Shown in pieces: positions 8,325 through 10,682 of a stretch of DNA of 10,682 bases (positions within the stretch are counted from its first letter, which is position 1; the number at the start of each line of letters is the position of its first letter). This DNA comes from JANQLU01 sp964434955 (GTDB lineage Bacteria > Planctomycetota > Planctomycetia > Pirellulales > Pirellulaceae): the NCBI GenBank assembly GCA_964434955.1, contig CAYSXI010000183.1:1-10682 (forward strand). The letters are read 5' to 3'. The position numbers and the translations under genes are program-made. The notes below the pieces were generated by a model. That model was not told where the DNA came from and searched no databases. It saw nothing but the letters and a program-made list of their open reading frames with translations.

Positions 8325-8525
8325 ATGCTAGTTTTGTCCCGCAAAAAAGACCAATCCATTGTCATCGATCATCAAGTCGAGATCGAAGTCCTCAGTGTCA
8401 AAGGCAACACGGTTCGTCTTGGAATCAAAGCACCACAGGAAGTAAAAATTCTCCGCGGAGAACTTCAGCCCGTGCCCGTTTCGGAAGTGACAATTCCGCT
8501 TTCTGGGCGAGTCGTATCTGCTTAG
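8325..8525 (+). CDS. csrA: Carbon storage regulator CsrA (RNA-binding translational regulator)
   Basis: The 66-residue product carries the CsrA/RsmA fold from start to end: MLVLSRK at the N-terminus, the central VKGNTVRLGIKAPQEV (25-40), and the ILRGEL segment. The residues known to contact RNA in CsrA dimers are kept: Leu4, Arg6 and Arg44. Glu46 is also kept. The C-terminal tail (about 51-66, ending in PLSGRVVSA) differs from the enterobacterial one, as is usual between phyla. CsrA dimers bind A(N)GGA sites in mRNA leaders, mostly blocking ribosome entry, and control carbon flux, motility and surface growth. In many flagellated bacteria the protein FliW titrates CsrA, but no fliW or flagellar gene is visible here. 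The start at ATG 8325 is supported by AAAGGAA at 8312-8318. It is a single-gene unit divergent from hrpA and followed by hairpins. Confidence 0.97.
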   Translation: MLVLSRKKDQSIVIDHQVEIEVLSVKGNTVRLGIKAPQEVKILRGELQPVPVSEVTIPLSGRVVSA

Positions 8526-8527
8526 GA

Positions 8528-8554
8528 AGCGGGAATCGGCCGTCGATTCCCGTT
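8528..8554 (+). terminator. Hairpin just after csrA, probable 3'-end structure
   Basis: CGGGAATCG (8530-8538) and CGATTCCCG (8544-8552) form a perfect 9-bp stem with a 5-base loop (GCCGT). Two more pairs (A-T and G-T) extend it to 8528-8554. It starts three bases after the csrA stop codon. No T-run follows, so termination by this hairpin alone is uncertain. Confidence 0.5.
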
Positions 8555-8619
8555 GACGCACAAGAATCTTGGTGCGAATACCGTTCGCGCGGGTACCGTT
8601 TGTTGGACGAGGCGTGCTG

Positions 8620-8642
8620 TTGAACTGTCACGCACTGTTCAA
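8620..8642 (+). other. Second hairpin downstream of csrA
   Basis: TTGAACTGT (8620-8628) faces ACTGTTCAA (8634-8642) across a 5-base loop. The arms are nine bases long with a single T/T mismatch. It lies 95 bases after the csrA stop and belongs to no gene. It could be part of the csrA 3' untranslated region or a protein-binding dyad. No T-run follows it. Confidence 0.35.
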
Positions 8643-8685
8643 AAGCAAGCACGTGATTCGCAGACGGTTTGGTTACGATTCTCGC

Positions 8686-8713
8686 AAAAAAAAACGAGGC
8701 GGACACGCCTCGT
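8686..8713 (-). terminator. Strong intrinsic terminator of the 301-residue exported-protein gene
   Basis: Read on the minus strand, ACGAGGCG (8713-8706) and CGCCTCGT (8701-8694) form a perfect 8-bp GC-rich stem with a 4-base loop (TGTC), followed directly by eight T residues (8693-8686). It begins 57 bases after the stop codon of the gene at 8771-9676. This is a textbook rho-independent terminator for that transcript. It also insulates csrA from antisense transcription. Confidence 0.85.
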
Positions 8714-8770
8714 CTGGTAGTTGGATTTTCGCTTTCCAGGTGGAAGGCAAACGTCGCTCGTTACGTCAGT

Positions 8771-9676
8771 TTACTGATTTAGCTTTTTCAGCATTTCCTC
8801 AATCATTCGCCGCTCTTGAGGACTTTTGGCTTGTTGTAACATTTGTTGAAGCTGTTGTCGCATCAACTGATTGGCCTGTGCATTGCCATTGCCACTTCCA
8901 TTGCCACTTCCATTGCTTTGCGTGCCGAATCGTTTGGAGCCGGAACGATTGAATCGTTGAATTCGACCATTGTTGTTTGTCATTCCGGAGGTAGACCAGG
9001 AGGACATTCCGCGAGCCATTCCGCCCCCGAAATTTTGCGGACGGCGGTCACCGGGTGAGCCATCCGAATTACGATTCTGCCCCAAGTTGCCTCCGAAACC
9101 CATCGCGGCCCCGTTGCCAGCCTGCCCCAGGCCCAATTGTCCACCGACCTCGCGAGAATTCTCTTTGTAAATCTGATAGGCCCGAGGATTTTTTTCTTCG
9201 AGTGCTTCCATGTTTTGAAGCTTGTATTTCTTGACGGCGACCTTGCCATTGTCGCTCGTGGTGTAATTGACGTGGGCAACGCTGTTTTTCCACTCGACTT
9301 CGAGCGCCTCTTCCGATTGTCCATCACTGACAGAAACTGAGAAGTTCTGTTGTTGATTCATCGGAGTCGGATTCAATTCCTTCTTGCCTCCATCCTTTTG
9401 TCCCCCCTCGCGCTTTCCGTCTTTTAATGCGTTTCCAACCGCGTTGTTTTCAGGCAAGCCAGCAGGCGACTGTTTTTTGTCCTGCTTTCGAACCTTCCCA
9501 GGCTCTTGCTTGGGCTCGACGTCTTCATTGATCTTGGGCAAGGCGTCTTTCTTTTTGGCGGTTTGGTCTTTCGCAAACCTCTTTTTTGACTTGCCAATCA
9601 GCTGGGCCTGAGACGAAACCGTCCATGCAAAAGTGGCGATGAGAACAATAAAAACGATGGAAATTCGGCTTCCCAT
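8771..9676 (-). CDS. Exported Lys/Gly/Asn-rich protein of unknown function
   Basis: From ATG 9676 the product has 301 residues. The frame is open upstream to 9841, but that longer start would overlap the enoyl-CoA hydratase-family gene and place the signal peptide internally. ATG 9676 has GGAG six bases upstream. The N-terminus MGSRISIVFIVLIATFAWTV leads to a likely cleavage after SSQA (Ala24). Residues about 28-105 are very Lys-rich and probably disordered. Residues about 110-175 look like a small folded beta domain that ends in ALEEKNPRAYQIYKE, a pattern I associate loosely with exported planctomycete proteins. Residues about 178-268 are Gly/Asn/Ser-rich, and the C-terminus (269-301) is a Gln-rich amphipathic helix. 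No catalytic motif is visible. It lies 104 bases downstream of the hydratase-family gene on the same strand, so co-transcription is possible. It ends at a strong terminator. Confidence 0.85.
   Translation of the reverse strand: MGSRISIVFIVLIATFAWTVSSQAQLIGKSKKRFAKDQTAKKKDALPKINEDVEPKQEPGKVRKQDKKQSPAGLPENNAVGNALKDGKREGGQKDGGKKELNPTPMNQQQNFSVSVSDGQSEEALEVEWKNSVAHVNYTTSDNGKVAVKKYKLQNMEALEEKNPRAYQIYKENSREVGGQLGLGQAGNGAAMGFGGNLGQNRNSDGSPGDRRPQNFGGGMARGMSSWSTSGMTNNNGRIQRFNRSGSKRFGTQSNGSGNGSGNGNAQANQLMRQQLQQMLQQAKSPQERRMIEEMLKKLNQ
8881..8916 (-). repeat. Hexamer array encoding Gly-Asn/Gly-Ser repeats
   Basis: On the plus strand six hexamers follow each other: CATTGC, CATTGC, CACTTC, CATTGC, CACTTC, CATTGC. 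The 12-bp unit CATTGCCACTTC is perfect at 8887-8898 and 8899-8910. On the coding (minus) strand it gives the NGSGNGSGNGN stretch around residues 255-265. The unit keeps frame, so copy number could vary without breaking the gene. Confidence 0.7.
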
Positions 9677-9736
9677 GCTGGGCTCCACGGAACGTTGAAA
9701 GCTAGGTGTTTGTTTGCGATTGAGTTGCCGGCAGCG

Positions 9737-9753
9737 GAAGGTTGTCACAACCT
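9737..9753. promoter_or_regulatory. Perfect 17-bp dyad, candidate operator
   Basis: AAGGTTGT (9737-9744) and ACAACCTT (9746-9753) are perfect inverted arms around one central base. The dyad lies 61-77 bases upstream of the ATG at 9676 and just after the stop of the upstream gene at 9781. This is a normal operator position. On the plus strand it is followed by further T residues to 9756, so a short hairpin terminator (7-bp stem, TCA loop) is an alternative reading, though no plus-strand gene ends here. Confidence 0.45.
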
Positions 9754-9780
9754 TTTTCGCCCTTTCCGAGATATTCCACC

Positions 9781-10527
9781 CTATTTGAGGGTCGATTCGA
9801 CATATTCCCGAACCACATTTCTGATTTCTTCCGATCTCCACAACGCGTGAATTTCGTCCCGATGATTTTGTTCGCTAGTTTGGATGTTCCGCAAAGCCGG
9901 AATTCGCAGCTGTTTCTTGGTCAGCGCAAACACTTTAGGTGGAACGATGGTGAGCTGTTCGGCAAGTGCAACCGCTCGCTCTCGCATTTGTTCCGGTTCG
10001 ACGATTTCATCCGCTAGTCCGGAGGCCAGCGCCTGATCGGCCGAAAATGTTGCCCCGATGTTGATCATCTGACGAAAGTACTGAGGGGCTGCGGCAAACC
10101 GCATGATTTCAAGTCCGAGCGAAGGAAATGGAACACCCACTCGTAACTCCGGGACACCAATACGGGCCTTGGTATGGGCAATTCTTGCGTCAGCCGAGCA
10201 TGCCATGACACATCCACCGGCGACGGCATGGCCGTTCACGTTCGCCACCAGCGGTTTCGGGAAAAGAAACAACTTTTCAAACAACCCTTCAAGCGAATCA
10301 AGGAACTGGTCAAGGTAGTCGAGGTCTTCCGAGATCAACCGTTTAAGATCGACACCTGCGGAAAACACTCGCCCATTGCCTTCAATCACGAGCCCGCGAC
10401 ATTGGTTGGTCTGCGCTTCGTCCAGCAGCCGGCAAAGTTCCTGGCAGAATTCGAGGTTCATGGCATTGACCTTGCCATGGGCGAACTCAATGACCTGGAT
10501 CTGTTCCGCGTTGTGTATTTCAAACAT
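9781..10527 (-). CDS. Enoyl-CoA hydratase/isomerase family protein, isomerase-like active site
   Basis: The 248-residue product has the crotonase fold signatures. Oxyanion-hole loops are FSAGVDL (55-61) and NGHAVAGGCVMA (98-109). PELRVGVPFPSLG (126-138) lines the active site. Crotonase-type hydratases use two glutamates (Glu144 and Glu164 in rat hydratase). Here the first is replaced by Val107 and the second is kept as Glu127. Loss of the first with retention of the second is the pattern of mitochondrial-type delta3-delta2-enoyl-CoA isomerase, whose AGGCLVAL and NETQLG segments align well with AGGCVMAC and VPELRVG. The enzyme would act on acyl-CoA in the cytoplasm, perhaps moving double bonds during breakdown of unsaturated fatty acids. 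The exact substrate cannot be told. Length is normal for a monofunctional member. No other fatty-acid gene is nearby. The ATG at 10527 has only a weak ribosome binding site (GGTGAA). Confidence 0.9.
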   Translation of the reverse strand: MFEIHNAEQIQVIEFAHGKVNAMNLEFCQELCRLLDEAQTNQCRGLVIEGNGRVFSAGVDLKRLISEDLDYLDQFLDSLEGLFEKLFLFPKPLVANVNGHAVAGGCVMACSADARIAHTKARIGVPELRVGVPFPSLGLEIMRFAAAPQYFRQMINIGATFSADQALASGLADEIVEPEQMRERAVALAEQLTIVPPKVFALTKKQLRIPALRNIQTSEQNHRDEIHALWRSEEIRNVVREYVESTLK

Positions 10528-10664
10528 GAATTCACCGTTGAAAATTCAGATAATGTTCTAGTGATTTCGGGGCGACGACCGGCTGGCGTCGAAGAGAGTA
10601 TAACCTTTGCGGGATGTCTTGTACGTGTGCGACGAGCGAGACTCGATTATTGAAGGATCAATCA

Positions 10665-10682
10665 ATGACTTGGACCAGTCCC
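10665..10682 (+). CDS. Start of a divergent gene cut by the window edge
   Basis: ATG at 10665 is preceded at seven bases by AAGGA (10653-10657), a good ribosome binding site. The frame then reads MTWTSP to the end of the window. A TATAAC box at 10599-10604 could be its -10 element, though no good -35 box lies at the right distance. Only six codons are visible, so the product cannot be named. It diverges from the hydratase-family gene across 137 bases. Confidence 0.5.

Noticed and set aside
9677..9841. Upstream extension of the 301-residue exported protein to 9841
   Set aside because: It would overlap the 3' end of the hydratase-family gene and put a clear signal peptide 55 residues inside the protein.
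1..10682. tRNA genes, CRISPR arrays, insertion sequences or attachment sites
   Set aside because: No tRNA T-loop in a cloverleaf context, no regularly spaced repeats, no transposase or integrase, and no flanking terminal repeats were found by eye.

Overview
The window looks like chromosomal DNA of a planctomycete, most likely of the Pirellulaceae type. This is an inference from several traits: eight genes that alternate strand almost one by one with few operons; three exported low-complexity or coiled-coil proteins of no recognised family; a 66-residue CsrA; and a full-length HrpA helicase. No mobile element, CRISPR array, rRNA or tRNA gene is visible.

Layout from left to right. Positions 1-417 (+) hold a small acidic hypothetical protein whose start may lie outside the window. 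It converges on an exported coiled-coil protein (462-1781, -), with a hairpin between the two stop codons. A 332-base divergent region leads to a 580-residue exported Pro/Gln/Asn-rich protein with a long helical middle part that may be TolC-like (2114-3856, +). This converges on hrpA (3910-7878, -), a complete 1322-residue DEAH-box RNA helicase. A 446-base region without a credible gene separates hrpA from the divergent csrA (8325-8525, +). csrA is followed by hairpins and then by a strong intrinsic terminator that belongs to the opposite strand. That terminator ends a gene for a 301-residue exported Lys/Gly/Asn-rich protein (8771-9676, -), which lies downstream of an enoyl-CoA hydratase/isomerase gene (9781-10527, -). 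At the right edge the first six codons of a divergent gene are visible (10665 onwards, +).

How the genes may work together: no pathway links them all. The clearest theme is post-transcriptional control, because hrpA (RNA helicase) and csrA (RNA-binding regulator) stand head to head and share one intergenic region. The three exported proteins could belong to the cell envelope, but nothing here shows a shared role. The enoyl-CoA hydratase-family enzyme carries an active-site pattern closer to a delta3-delta2-enoyl-CoA isomerase than to a hydratase.

I found no convincing new multi-gene system. The items most worth a second look are the structured hrpA/csrA intergenic region, GGA motifs in the csrA leader, a perfect 17-bp dyad upstream of the 301-residue gene, the single-glutamate active site of the hydratase-family enzyme, and the family-less exported proteins.
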